Positions 41,318 through 49,997 of a DNA stretch of 64,000 nt are shown piece after piece. The stretch comes from Desulfovibrio piger. Lineage in GTDB: Bacteria > Desulfobacterota > Desulfovibrionia > Desulfovibrionales > Desulfovibrionaceae. Under the pieces are notes generated by a model. The model searched no databases. It saw nothing but the letters and a program-made list of their open reading frames with translations, and was not told the origin of the DNA. The DNA lies in assembly GCF_900116045.1 (NCBI RefSeq), contig NZ_LT630450.1, forward strand, positions 589,501-653,500, in the 5' to 3' direction. How positions within the stretch are numbered: the stretch's first letter is position 1; every line of letters begins with the position of its first letter. Both the position numbers and the translations under genes were made by a program.

Positions 41318-41668
41318 GGGACAATTTAAAAATCCAATAAATAACCATAGTTAAGATATTTTTCAGATAGACGGCCTGCTAAAACCCATATCTTGTGCCG
41401 CTGCTTTCCAATCCTCAACCAGTACCTGAATAAACTGCCTTTCCCATGGCTGATTGCCATACGCCGGCAGGCAGCCGGCTGTGCGCCGGCACGGCAAATC
41501 TGGGTTGTACGGCGTCATACCTTTGGCAAAAACATGGGGCGCATCTGACGCCCGGGACCTCTGCCATCCACAGCCATCAGCCCGTATGGGCTGACCCCCC
41601 TTTTCCACGGCGGAAGCCCCTCCCGGCAAGGTGCTGTTTCCCCGGACGCTTTTGCCATGCGTACATTA

Positions 41669-41674
41669 TATAAT
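41669..41674 (+). promoter_or_regulatory. Candidate -10 box upstream of the rdgC-like gene
   Basis: A consensus TATAAT lies 110 bp before the start codon; a matching -35 box at the right distance is not clear. Confidence 0.35.
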
Positions 41675-41784
41675 GTTGCTCCTGCCTGCCCACGGAAATC
41701 CACGGGGTTCGGACTTGCAAGAATCTGCCGCACTGCGTACAAGAATGACACGCCTCCTGGCGGATATCACTTCAAGGAGCCAGT

Positions 41785-42408
41785 ATGGGTTTTTGTAATG
41801 CTTCGTGCAGCTTTACCCGTTTCAGGATCATCGACCCCATCCCTTCGGAACTCTGGACGCAGATCCCCGACAAGCTGCGCCAGTTCTCCTTCCGGGACAT
41901 CGACGACCTGCCCGAGATGCAGGCTCATGGCTGGGTATGCTTCGAGGACATGCTGGACTCCGAATGGCGGACGGCCCCACCACATAAAGGAGCCTATCTG
42001 CTCTTTTCCCTGCGCCTGGATACCCGGCGCATCCCGGCCGCTGTCATCAAAAAGCATCTGACCCTGGCCCTGAAGGCCGAAAAGGAAAAGATGCAGGAAC
42101 AGGGCAAGAAATTCATTTCCCGTGAACGCAAGAAAGAACTCAAGGAGCAGGTCCTGCTCCGCCTGCGTCAGCGCTTTCTGCCCATCCCGGCCGAGTTCAA
42201 CGTCATCTGGGCAACGGACCGTAACGAGGTCTGGTTTGCCTCCACCCAGGGAAAGATGATCGATCTGTTCATGGAGGCATTCCTCAACTCCTTCGAGCTG
42301 CATCTTGAGCAGCTCACCCCGTACAGCCTGGCCGAGACCATGCTCGATGAAGCGGCCATGAGCCGCCTGGATCGCATCGAAGCCACGCAGTTCGCCGCCC
42401 TTTCCTGA
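41785..42408 (+). CDS. RdgC-like recombination-associated protein
   Basis: A 207-aa protein that looks like RdgC over its whole length: an N-terminal FTRFRIIDPIPSELW strand-helix, the segment GWVCFEDML, AYLLFSLRLDTRRIPAAVIKKHL, a basic helix SRERKKELKEQVLLRLRQRFLP and VIWATDRNEVWFASTQGKMIDLFMEAF. RdgC binds double-stranded DNA as a ring and limits RecA. This protein is shorter than E. coli RdgC (303 aa) and lacks its C-terminal part. A 175-aa unknown gene follows after 16 bp and is probably its partner. SD AAGGAG precedes the ATG. Confidence 0.75.
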   Translation: MGFCNASCSFTRFRIIDPIPSELWTQIPDKLRQFSFRDIDDLPEMQAHGWVCFEDMLDSEWRTAPPHKGAYLLFSLRLDTRRIPAAVIKKHLTLALKAEKEKMQEQGKKFISRERKKELKEQVLLRLRQRFLPIPAEFNVIWATDRNEVWFASTQGKMIDLFMEAFLNSFELHLEQLTPYSLAETMLDEAAMSRLDRIEATQFAALS

Positions 42409-42424
42409 TTCGTGAGGTCATCCC

Positions 42425-42952
42425 ATGAGTGATACACCCTGTCTGGATTCTACGGACAACATTCTTGGCCAGGAGTTCCTCACCTGGCTGTGGTATCAGA
42501 GCGATGTGGCGCCCGGGGCCTTTGTGGACAAGGAGGGCCAGCCCTTCTCCGTCTCCATGGAACAGCGTATCGTCGTCCAGGGCGGTGAAGGCGACGCCAA
42601 GGAAACAGCCACCGTTGCCGGCACGCTCTCCCCTCTTCGCGAGGCCCGTTTCGGCCTTGGCACGGGGAAAAAAGTCACCCGTGCCCTCATCCGGCTGGAG
42701 AAGGAAGAGCTGGCCTTCCAGTTCACCCTCAAGGCCGAGGACTTTACCCTGGGCAGTCTGAAGACCCCCAAGGTGGAAAAGCCTGAAGAGGACGACGACC
42801 CGGACGCCATGCTGCTGGAAAAGATCTACCTGATGGAAGTCTGCCTCGGCCTGCTGGACAGTCTGTATGCCCGGTTCCTCCAGCTGCGCCTTTCGCCGCA
42901 ATGGCAGCAGGAAGTGGCCGACATGCGGCAGTGGATGACCAGGACGGAATAG
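42425..42952 (+). CDS. Unknown protein paired with the RdgC-like gene (175 aa)
   Basis: A 175-aa acidic soluble protein without recognised family. Visible are the N-terminal ILGQEFLTWLWYQSD, a beta-rich middle (RIVVQGGEGDAKETATVAG), a charged KVEKPEEDDDPD linker and a C-terminal helix ending in WQQEVADMRQWM. The FLTWLWY stretch looks conserved and the tight spacing (16 bp) to the RdgC-like gene suggests that the two act together. The start codon at 42425 follows a GAGGT SD. Confidence 0.7.
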   Translation: MSDTPCLDSTDNILGQEFLTWLWYQSDVAPGAFVDKEGQPFSVSMEQRIVVQGGEGDAKETATVAGTLSPLREARFGLGTGKKVTRALIRLEKEELAFQFTLKAEDFTLGSLKTPKVEKPEEDDDPDAMLLEKIYLMEVCLGLLDSLYARFLQLRLSPQWQQEVADMRQWMTRTE

Positions 42953-42967
42953 CAACGGAGGATATGC

Positions 42968-43996
42968 GTGCAGGCGATCTGTTCATCCCGCAATGCGGCC
43001 CTGCTGCAGCTGACGTTGCGCATCGTGCGCAAAGTGCTGTGGATGCTGCTGGTGTTATGGGGGATCACCCTCATAAGCTTCTGGGTCATCCACCTGGCGC
43101 CCGGTTCTCCCACCGACATGGAAACGACCCTCAATCCCCTGGCCGGTGAGGCGGCCCGCCAGCGGCTGGAGGCCCTGTACGGTCTGGACAAACCCCTGCA
43201 TGTCCAATATCTGGACTGGCTCGCGCGCCTGGTACGGCTGGATTTCGGCCTGTCCATGTCAGCGGACGGACGCCCCGTGCTGGACAAGATCATGGAACGT
43301 CTGCCCCTGACCGTGGGCATGAACGTCATCTCCCTGATCCTGACCCTCATCATCGCCATCCCCATCGGTATCCTTTCGGCCTGCCGCCAGAATTCCCTTC
43401 TGGACCGGGGCGTGACGGTCTTCGTCTATCTCGGCTTTGCCATGCCCTCGTTCTGGCTGGCATTGCTGCTGATGCTCTTTTTCGGTATCCACTTGCAATG
43501 GCTGCCTATTTCCGGTCTGACATCCATGAATTTCGACAGTCTTGGCCCTGTGGACAAGGTGCTCGACCTGGCCCGGCATCTGGCACTGCCGATCCTGGTC
43601 TACACCATCGGCAGTCTGGCAGGCATGTCCCGCTACATGCGCGCCTGCATGCTCGAAGTCCTGCGCCAGGATTATATCCTGACCGCCCAGGCCAAGGGCC
43701 TGTCCCCCCGCACGATCATCTGGCGCCATGCCCTGCGCAATGCCCTGCTCCCGGTCATCACCCTGCTGGGCCTCTCGGTCCCCGGGCTCATCGGCGGCAG
43801 CGTCATCATCGAATCCATCTTCGCCCTGCCCGGACTGGGCCAACTGTTCTATGCGGCGGTCATGGCCCGTGACTATACCATGATCATGGGCAATCTGGTC
43901 CTGGGGGCCGTGCTGACCCTGCTGGGAAACCTGCTGGCGGATGTCTGCTACGGTCTGGCCGATCCGCGCATCCGCAGCAGCCGGGAGGTTCGCTGA
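42968..43996 (+). CDS. ABC transporter permease (DppB/OppB-type)
   Basis: Inner-membrane permease of a peptide/nickel-type ABC transporter. The 342-aa protein starts with a GTG at 42968. It has a first membrane segment (about 21-40, [26 protein letters not shown], the DppB hallmark), a long periplasmic loop, five more segments and the EAA loop for the ATPase near [24 protein letters not shown]. The second permease follows by 1 bp. No substrate-binding protein or ATPase gene is adjacent, so the substrate (peptide, nickel, other) cannot be named. Confidence 0.88.
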   Translation: MQAICSSRNAALLQLTLRIVRKVLWMLLVLWGITLISFWVIHLAPGSPTDMETTLNPLAGEAARQRLEALYGLDKPLHVQYLDWLARLVRLDFGLSMSADGRPVLDKIMERLPLTVGMNVISLILTLIIAIPIGILSACRQNSLLDRGVTVFVYLGFAMPSFWLALLLMLFFGIHLQWLPISGLTSMNFDSLGPVDKVLDLARHLALPILVYTIGSLAGMSRYMRACMLEVLRQDYILTAQAKGLSPRTIIWRHALRNALLPVITLLGLSVPGLIGGSVIIESIFALPGLGQLFYAAVMARDYTMIMGNLVLGAVLTLLGNLLADVCYGLADPRIRSSREVR

Positions 43997-43997
43997 C

Positions 43998-44834
43998 ATG
44001 TGTGGTCCCTTGCTGCGTCGTTTTCTCGGGCGCCATCTCATGCTCTGCCTGGGGCTGGGCATCGTGCTGGTCATGTCGCTGGCAGCGCTGGGCGCCCCCC
44101 TGCTCGCCCCCTATGATCCCAATGCCCTGCATCTGGATCACATCCTGGAGCCGCCGTCCTCCATGTTCTGGCTGGGCACGGACCGCCTGGGGAGGGACGT
44201 TTTTTCCCGCCTCCTCTACGGCGGCCGGATCTCCCTGTGGGTCGGCTTTGTCGCTGTGGGCATCTCCGTCAGCATAGGCACGGGGCTGGGCCTGATCAGC
44301 GGGTACTTCGGCGGTCTGGTTGACGAAGGGATCATGCGCGGTGTGGACATCATGCTCTGCTTCCCCTCGTTTTTCCTGATCCTTTCAGTCATCGCCTTTC
44401 TGGAGCCGAGCCTGACCAACATCATGATCGTCATCGGCCTGACATCCTGGATGGGGGTCGCCCGTCTGGTCCGGGCCGAGACCCTGAGCCTGCGTCAGAG
44501 GGATTTTGTTTCGGCGGCGCGTCTGTCCGGCTGTTCCACCTGCCGGATATTGCTGCGCCATATCCTGCCCAACACACTGGCCCCTGTGCTCATTTCCGCC
44601 ACGCTGGGCGTGGCCGGCGCCATCCTGGTGGAATCCGGGCTCAGTTTTCTCGGACTTGGCGTCCAGCCGCCTACGGCCAGCTGGGGGAACATGCTCATGG
44701 AGGGCAAGACCGTTCTGGAAGATGCCCCCTGGCTTTCCTTTTATCCGGGTGTCGCCATCCTGGTGACCGTACTGGGCTACAACCTTCTGGGTGAAAGCCT
44801 GCGTGACCTCCTTGATCCCCGTCTCAAAAAATAG
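43998..44834 (+). CDS. ABC transporter permease (DppC/OppC-type)
   Basis: Second permease of the same transporter. The 278-aa protein has the N-terminal membrane segment (about 15-35), the family stretch FWLGTDRLGRDVFSRLLYGGRISLWVG, four to five further segments, the EAA loop (LVRAETLSLRQRDFVSAARLSG) and the C-terminal GLSFLGLGVQPP. ATG 43998 lies 1 bp after the partner stop. It is followed by recN after 9 bp, so these permeases and recN may share a transcript although their functions differ. Confidence 0.9.
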   Translation: MCGPLLRRFLGRHLMLCLGLGIVLVMSLAALGAPLLAPYDPNALHLDHILEPPSSMFWLGTDRLGRDVFSRLLYGGRISLWVGFVAVGISVSIGTGLGLISGYFGGLVDEGIMRGVDIMLCFPSFFLILSVIAFLEPSLTNIMIVIGLTSWMGVARLVRAETLSLRQRDFVSAARLSGCSTCRILLRHILPNTLAPVLISATLGVAGAILVESGLSFLGLGVQPPTASWGNMLMEGKTVLEDAPWLSFYPGVAILVTVLGYNLLGESLRDLLDPRLKK

Positions 44835-44843
44835 GTCCTGTCC

Positions 44844-46463
44844 ATGCTGGAATATTTGCGTATCCGCAATCTCGCTCTCATCGAAGATGCCGAACTCGAC
44901 TTTGCCCCGGGCATGAACGTGCTCACCGGCGAAACAGGGGCAGGCAAAAGCTTTATCCTCAAAGCCCTGGGCTTTCTGCTGGGCGACAGGCTGGGCGCCG
45001 ATATGGTACGGCAGGGAGCGGAAAAGGCCCAGGTCGAAGCACAGTTCCAGATGGACGGACGGGAGATGGTCATCCGGCGCAGCCTGCTGGCCGAAAGCGG
45101 CCGCAGCCGTCTGTATGTAGATGATGCCCTGCGCTCCCAGGAATGCGTGCGCTCCCTGCGGGAACAACTGCTGGTCCACGCCAGCCAGCACGGACAGCAG
45201 CAGTTGCTGCAGCCAGCCTTTCAGGCACGGCTCATGGAAAGCACATTGAAAGATCCCGGCCTGCTGCACCGGCGTGACGAATTGCTGGAGCAGCTGCGCG
45301 CTGTGGAGGCCCGCCGCAAGGAACTGCGGGCCCGGGAAGCCCACCTCCTGGAACGCCGGGACATCCTGGAGATGCAGCAGCAGGAGATCGACCGGGTGGC
45401 CCCCGAGGCCGGAGAAGAAGAACGCCTTGAAGAGCAGCGGGCCATCGTCCGTGCCGCCGAGCAGACCCGTGAACAGTATGAACTGGCGCTGGGCCTGCTG
45501 CATGGTGAGGAAGAGCCCGGCCTGCTTGACATGCTGGGCCGTCTGGAGCGCTGCCTGCACCAGATGGCACGGACAGACGACTCTGTCAGCGAAGACGCCG
45601 ATGCCGTCACGGCCCTGCGGCAGCAGCTTTCCCATCTGAGCGGCCGCCTGCGTCGTCCTCCCCTGCCGGACGACATGCCCGATGTGGAACAGATGGAAGA
45701 GCGACTCTATGCCTTGGCCCAGCTCAAGCGCAAATTGCACCGTTCGCTGGACGAGATCCTTGAGCTACGCGAGGAGATCCGCGAAAATATCTCTTTCCTT
45801 GATGCCTGCGCGCTGGATATCACCCTGCTGGACAAGGAAGAGAAACAGCTGGCGGCCCAGCTGCAGGAGGTGCTTTCCGCCCTGCTCCCCCAGCGCCGCG
45901 AAGCCGCCGGGGACTTTGCCCGGCAGCTGGAGGAGGAACTGCGCCAGCTGGGATTCTCCGAACAGGTCCGGGTCATTCCCGATTTCATGCCGCAGGAGGT
46001 CTGGCCCGGCCTGATGGATGAAAAGGTGCGCATCCTCTGGGCCCCCAATCCAGGCCAGGCTCCCCAGCCCCTGGACAGGATCGCTTCGGGCGGCGAGCTT
46101 TCCCGCTTCCTGCTCGCCCTTATGAGTGTCCGCCCCAAGGCGGAAAGCGCGACCTATATCTTTGACGAAGTGGACGCCGGCGTGGGGGGGCTCACACTAA
46201 ACAAGCTTGCGGAAAAACTGGAAAATCTTGCGAAGCAGCGGCAAATGCTGGTCATCACGCACTGGCCGCAGCTGGCAGCCCGGGCACAGAAGCACTTCCA
46301 GATCAGCAAGACCATCCGGGACAATGCCACCTTCACGACCTGTATCCCGCTTGATGCCCGCCAGCGTCACGCGGAACTGGTGCGCATGGCAGGGGGCGGC
46401 CAGCAAGGCGAGGCTCTGGCAGCCAGTCTCGAAGGGCGCAGTTATCAGCTGACGATGTTTTAA
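44844..46463 (+). CDS. recN: DNA repair protein RecN
   Basis: SMC-like ATPase for double-strand break repair. The 539-aa protein has Walker A NVLTGETGAGKSFIL at the N-terminus, coiled coils (about 150-370), the signature ASGGELSRFLLALM and Walker B TYIFDEVDAGVGG, and VITHWPQLAARA (the usual HxPQxAA pattern). Length is near the usual 550. Starts at ATG 44844. It is the last gene of its strand before the convergent phn operon. Confidence 0.95.
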   Translation: MLEYLRIRNLALIEDAELDFAPGMNVLTGETGAGKSFILKALGFLLGDRLGADMVRQGAEKAQVEAQFQMDGREMVIRRSLLAESGRSRLYVDDALRSQECVRSLREQLLVHASQHGQQQLLQPAFQARLMESTLKDPGLLHRRDELLEQLRAVEARRKELRAREAHLLERRDILEMQQQEIDRVAPEAGEEERLEEQRAIVRAAEQTREQYELALGLLHGEEEPGLLDMLGRLERCLHQMARTDDSVSEDADAVTALRQQLSHLSGRLRRPPLPDDMPDVEQMEERLYALAQLKRKLHRSLDEILELREEIRENISFLDACALDITLLDKEEKQLAAQLQEVLSALLPQRREAAGDFARQLEEELRQLGFSEQVRVIPDFMPQEVWPGLMDEKVRILWAPNPGQAPQPLDRIASGGELSRFLLALMSVRPKAESATYIFDEVDAGVGGLTLNKLAEKLENLAKQRQMLVITHWPQLAARAQKHFQISKTIRDNATFTTCIPLDARQRHAELVRMAGGGQQGEALAASLEGRSYQLTMF

Positions 46464-46473
46464 GCGCTTATTT

Positions 46474-46498
46474 ATTAAAGTATAGCTTTAATTTTTAA
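46474..46498 (+). terminator. Weak hairpin after recN
   Basis: ATTAAAG / CTTTAAT with a TATAG loop and a following T-run. It is AT-rich but suitably placed 10 bp after the stop. Confidence 0.5.
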
Positions 46499-46610
46499 CA
46501 AGGTATCACCACAGTCCACTGGGGATGCCGGCAGTTTTTTGATCCGCTCATGGCGCTCCTGCGCTGCGCGCATGGAAGCGCGCTGGCTGTCGGCATACAC
46601 GAAGCCATAC

Positions 46611-46650
46611 AAGAAAGGGCCCTTCCCCGCAGGGAAGGAGCCCTTCTTTC
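46611..46650. terminator. Bidirectional terminator between recN and phnN
   Basis: GGGCCCTTCCC / GGGAAGGAGCCC-type stem with A-rich left and T-rich right flanks. It can end both recN (plus) and the phn operon (minus). Confidence 0.75.
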
Positions 46651-46672
46651 AGATCTGCACAGCAAGTTTTCT

Positions 46673-47272
46673 TCAAGCCGCGCTGCCCTGCGTCCCCCGG
46701 GACGCATCCGCCACGCTGTGCGGCAGGACAGCCCGCACGACGTTTTCCAGGATATGGACCGCCGCCGCCAGCTTCCCGGAGTTGTCGATGCGTACGAGCC
46801 GCTCAAGAGCAGTGGCAGGCAGCGGCGCCGGCGCACGCTGCAAACGTTCCTCCAGATCCTGGCCCTGCTCTCTTCCCCGGGCCACCAGGCGTTGCCGCAG
46901 TATGGCCGGATCCGCCTCCACCAGCACGGGAAGAAGGTCAGGATAGCGCCGCAGGGCTTCCGGCAGGTATCCCCGTGAACCGTTGACGATCACGCAGATG
47001 CCGTGCTCCAGGCTGCCGTCGATGGAGCGGCCGATGCCGTACTGGCAGCCGTGACTGCTCCAGCGCATGGCCAGACGCCCCTGGGCCTCCATGGAGAGGA
47101 TGCTCCCGGCGGAAAGCGCCATATGCTGCTCCCCTCCGGCGCAGGCCGGACGGCTGATGTAGCGCCGGGCAAAGGCTACCGGCAGGCCGCGCAACCGGGG
47201 CCGCAGGGCCGACAGCAGACTGTCCTTGCCGGATCCCGACGGTCCCATGACATAGATGAGGGTGCCGCGCAT
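46673..47272 (-). CDS. phnN: Ribose 1,5-bisphosphate phosphokinase PhnN
   Basis: Converts ribose 1,5-bisphosphate to PRPP at the end of the C-P lyase pathway. The 199-aa protein has the P-loop VMGPSGSGKDSLL and the guanylate kinase-like segments RRYISRPACAGGEQH and RWSSHGCQYGI. ATG 47272 overlaps the phnM stop by 1 bp. It is the last gene of the phn operon, followed by a terminator. Confidence 0.93.
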   Translation of the reverse strand: MRGTLIYVMGPSGSGKDSLLSALRPRLRGLPVAFARRYISRPACAGGEQHMALSAGSILSMEAQGRLAMRWSSHGCQYGIGRSIDGSLEHGICVIVNGSRGYLPEALRRYPDLLPVLVEADPAILRQRLVARGREQGQDLEERLQRAPAPLPATALERLVRIDNSGKLAAAVHILENVVRAVLPHSVADASRGTQGSAA

Positions 47273-48420
47273 CAGTACACCTGCACGCCCTGACGCCAGA
47301 CATTGCGGACCAGCGGCATGTCGTCCATATGATGGACGCGGACCATGTCCGCACGGCGCCCGACATCAATACGGCCGCGGTCATCCAGGCCCACGCTTTC
47401 AGCCGGATTGGCGCTGACCAGATTGACGGCTGCGGGCAACGGCATGATCTCCCTGGCGGCCAGCTCAAAGACCGCAGCCAGCAGGCTGGCGGGCACATAG
47501 TCGGAGGACAGGGCCCCCAGATGCCCTTCTTTGGCCACGTCCAGGGCCGAGGCATTGCCGGAATGGGATCCTCCGCGCACCACATTGGGGGCTCCCATCA
47601 TGACCAGCATCCCGTTTTCCGAGGCGCAGCAGGCCGCCTCCGTGGTGGTGGGGAACTCGCTGATGGAAATGCCGTTGCTCAGGGCCTCCTCCACATGCTC
47701 CACCAGCGTATCGTCATGGCTGGCCATGGGCAAATGATGCTGCCGGCAGAATTCCATGACCGAGGCGGCGTTGTCGTTGGCGCAGCTGTCCCGGACCTCT
47801 TCCAGCTCGTGCATCATGGCCGTGAACTCCTCATCGGTCCAGGACCTGATATTGCTGTAATAGGTCCGGTAGGCCGTGGTATCGCGCCACTGGCGCTGCC
47901 CGGGCGTGTGGTCCATCAGGGAGACCAGCTTCAGGCAGGGAGTATCCGACAGAGGAAAGAACAGGTCACGCATGCGGGGATCGGCCACCTCACAGCGCAG
48001 ATGCAGCAGATGGTCGGCACGCAGCATGCCTGACCGGCGGCAATGGTTCAGGGCATCCACACCGCGGCCCAGCATGGCGATACGTCCCTTGTCATGGTAT
48101 TCGCCCACGGACAGGGCATCGAACACGGTGGTGATGCCGGCCGCCACGATCTGGGCATCATGGGCGAAAAAGGCGGGTTCCGCCTGCGGCCAGACCACTT
48201 TGGGACGGGGCACCAGATGCTTTTCCAGATTGTCGGTGTGCAGTTCCACGAAACCGGGCAGCAGATAGTCCCCTTCGCAGTCGATGCATTCCAGACCGGC
48301 CGTGGGCTGTATGTCGCCTTCGTCCACATCGGCCACCAGGCCGTCACGCACCAGCACATGCCCGTGCATCACGGTGGCGGGCGTCACCACCCGGGCGTTA
48401 CGCAGCACATATTCTTTCAT
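47272..48420 (-). CDS. phnM: Ribose 1-methylphosphonate 5-triphosphate diphosphatase PhnM
   Basis: Amidohydrolase-fold enzyme that removes pyrophosphate from ribose 1-methylphosphonate triphosphate, the product of PhnG/H/I. The 382-aa protein has ARVVTPATVMHGHVLVRDG, the metal-binding FVELHTDNLEKHLVPRPKV motif typical of PhnM, and GMLVMMGAPNVVRGGSHSGN near the C-terminus. Start at 48420 (MKEYVLRN); the longer open frame upstream is not family-like. It follows phnL by 55 bp. Confidence 0.93.
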   Translation of the reverse strand: MKEYVLRNARVVTPATVMHGHVLVRDGLVADVDEGDIQPTAGLECIDCEGDYLLPGFVELHTDNLEKHLVPRPKVVWPQAEPAFFAHDAQIVAAGITTVFDALSVGEYHDKGRIAMLGRGVDALNHCRRSGMLRADHLLHLRCEVADPRMRDLFFPLSDTPCLKLVSLMDHTPGQRQWRDTTAYRTYYSNIRSWTDEEFTAMMHELEEVRDSCANDNAASVMEFCRQHHLPMASHDDTLVEHVEEALSNGISISEFPTTTEAACCASENGMLVMMGAPNVVRGGSHSGNASALDVAKEGHLGALSSDYVPASLLAAVFELAAREIMPLPAAVNLVSANPAESVGLDDRGRIDVGRRADMVRVHHMDDMPLVRNVWRQGVQVY

Positions 48421-48475
48421 GGGTGATCTCCGATTATGCTTCTGTGATCGTTGGTTCTTGCGGGGGCGTCGCAGC

Positions 48476-49189
48476 TTACGGCCTGTCCATGGGGACGATC
48501 CTGTCCGCCACGGCATTGCGGGCCACGTCATCATGGAAGATGCCCACGATGGCGCTGCCCCGCTGCCGGGCCTCATGGATGAGGTCGATGACCACCTGCC
48601 GGTTGATGCCGTCCAGGGAGGCCGTGGGTTCGTCCAGCAGCAGCAGGGGCATGGGACGGATGAGCCCGCGCGCGATGTTCACACGCTGCTGCTCCCCGCC
48701 GGAAAACGTGGCCGGGGCCACGTGCCAGAGGCGTTCAGGCAGGTTGAGGCGGGCCAGCATCTCCTGCGCGGCATCAAGAGCCGTTTCACGACCTTCACCG
48801 GCGTCCAGCAGGGGTTCGGCCACCAGATCCAGGGCACGCACACGCGGGATGACGCGGAGGAACTGGCTGACATAGCCGATGCATTCCCGGCGCACACGGC
48901 TGATGGCGCGTGTGGAGGCCGTGGCCATATCCGTCTCGCAGCCGTCACAGCGGACGATCACCTGCCCGGAACTGGGCAGATAATTGCCGTACAGCGTCTT
49001 GAGCAGGGTCGATTTACCGGCCCCGGAAGGCCCGTGCAGGGCCACGCATTCCCCGGCGCGCACGTCAAAATTGACGTCCTGCAGCGCCTGGATGCGGATG
49101 CCGCCCTGCTGGTGCAGGACAAAGGTTTTGCACAAATGGCGCACCTCCACCACGGGAGCGCCGCCGGCAGGATGGTTGAACGGATGCAT
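48476..49189 (-). CDS. phnL: Phosphonate C-P lyase system ATP-binding protein PhnL
   Basis: ABC-type ATPase associated with the C-P lyase core. The 237-aa protein has Walker A GPSGAGKSTLL, signature FSGGEQQRVNIARG, Walker B LLLLDEPTASLD and the H-loop GIFHDD. I set the start at ATG 49189 because AAGGAG lies 7 nt upstream; an ATG at 49210 is not favoured. It follows phnK by 14 bp. Confidence 0.92.
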   Translation of the reverse strand: MHPFNHPAGGAPVVEVRHLCKTFVLHQQGGIRIQALQDVNFDVRAGECVALHGPSGAGKSTLLKTLYGNYLPSSGQVIVRCDGCETDMATASTRAISRVRRECIGYVSQFLRVIPRVRALDLVAEPLLDAGEGRETALDAAQEMLARLNLPERLWHVAPATFSGGEQQRVNIARGLIRPMPLLLLDEPTASLDGINRQVVIDLIHEARQRGSAIVGIFHDDVARNAVADRIVPMDRP

Positions 49190-49203
49190 GTGAACGCTCC
49201 TTG

Positions 49204-49995
49204 TCAGCACTGCAGGATGGAAGAGACCAGCAACTGGGAATAGGGATGCTGCGGATCGTCCAGGACCTGATCCGTCAGACCGGTCTCCGCCACTTCCCCG
49301 TGGTACATGACGATCAGGCGGTGCGAGAGCAGGCGGGCTACCGCCAGGTCGTGGGTCACGAGCACCACGGCCAGCCCCATGTCGCGCACCAGATGCCGCA
49401 GCAGGTCCAGCAGGCGGGCCTGGACAGACACATCCAGACCGCCGGTGGGCTCGTCCATGAAGACGAGGCGCGGCGTGGTCACCAGGTTGCGGGCGATCTG
49501 CAGACGCTGCTGCATGCCGCCGGAATACTGGGACGGCGTATCGTCCACGCGCTGCACGGGGATCTCCACCCGCTCCAGCCAGTCCAGAGCGGTGGCCCGC
49601 AGGTTTCCGTAATGCCGGGCCCCGTTGGCCATGAGGCGCTCACCGATATTGGCACCGGCACTGACCGACATGCGCAGGCCGTCGCGGGGATGCTGATGGA
49701 CAAAGCCCAGTTCGGTCCGCAGCAGACGGCGACGATGGGCTTCATCCAGGCTGTGGATATCCAGCACACTGCCGTCAGCTGCCGTGTAATGGACATGGCC
49801 GGCAGAGGGTTCCAGACGGCCGGAAAGCATGTTCAGCAGCGTGCTCTTGCCGGATCCGGATTCTCCCACGATGCCGAGGACTTCCCCAGGCCACAGATCC
49901 AGCGAAACGTCCCTGCAGCCGATGCGGCTGCCGTAACGCCGCGTCAGCTGGCGGGCGGAGAGGACGGGATCGAGATTGGTATCCAGAAGGCTCAC
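49204..49995 (-). CDS. phnK: Phosphonate C-P lyase system ATP-binding protein PhnK
   Basis: ABC-type ATPase that docks on the PhnJ surface of the core complex. The 263-aa protein has Walker [37 protein letters not shown] and a dipeptide-type C-terminus. It starts with GTG at 49995 (SD GGAGGA). The gene is 2 bp after phnJ and 14 bp before phnL. Confidence 0.92.
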   Translation of the reverse strand: MSLLDTNLDPVLSARQLTRRYGSRIGCRDVSLDLWPGEVLGIVGESGSGKSTLLNMLSGRLEPSAGHVHYTAADGSVLDIHSLDEAHRRRLLRTELGFVHQHPRDGLRMSVSAGANIGERLMANGARHYGNLRATALDWLERVEIPVQRVDDTPSQYSGGMQQRLQIARNLVTTPRLVFMDEPTGGLDVSVQARLLDLLRHLVRDMGLAVVLVTHDLAVARLLSHRLIVMYHGEVAETGLTDQVLDDPQHPYSQLLVSSILQC

Positions 49996-49997
49996 GG

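Larger units (their letters stand above)
41087..41784. other. Long intergenic region between rluB and the rdgC-like gene
   Basis: About 700 bp without a credible gene. It holds an AT-rich stretch with a palindrome at 41302-41317, GC-rich palindromic sequence around 41460-41495, a hairpin TCAGCCC / GGGCTGA at 41577-41594 followed by a C/T run, and a -10-like TATAAT at 41669-41674 that may serve the rdgC-like gene. A minus-strand open frame at 41363-41629 has no recognisable similarity and no good start. An unrecognised small RNA is possible. Confidence 0.5.

Noticed and set aside
41363-41629. 88-codon minus-strand frame in the long gap after rluB
   Set aside because: No similarity, no good ribosome binding site, unusual composition; best regarded as chance.
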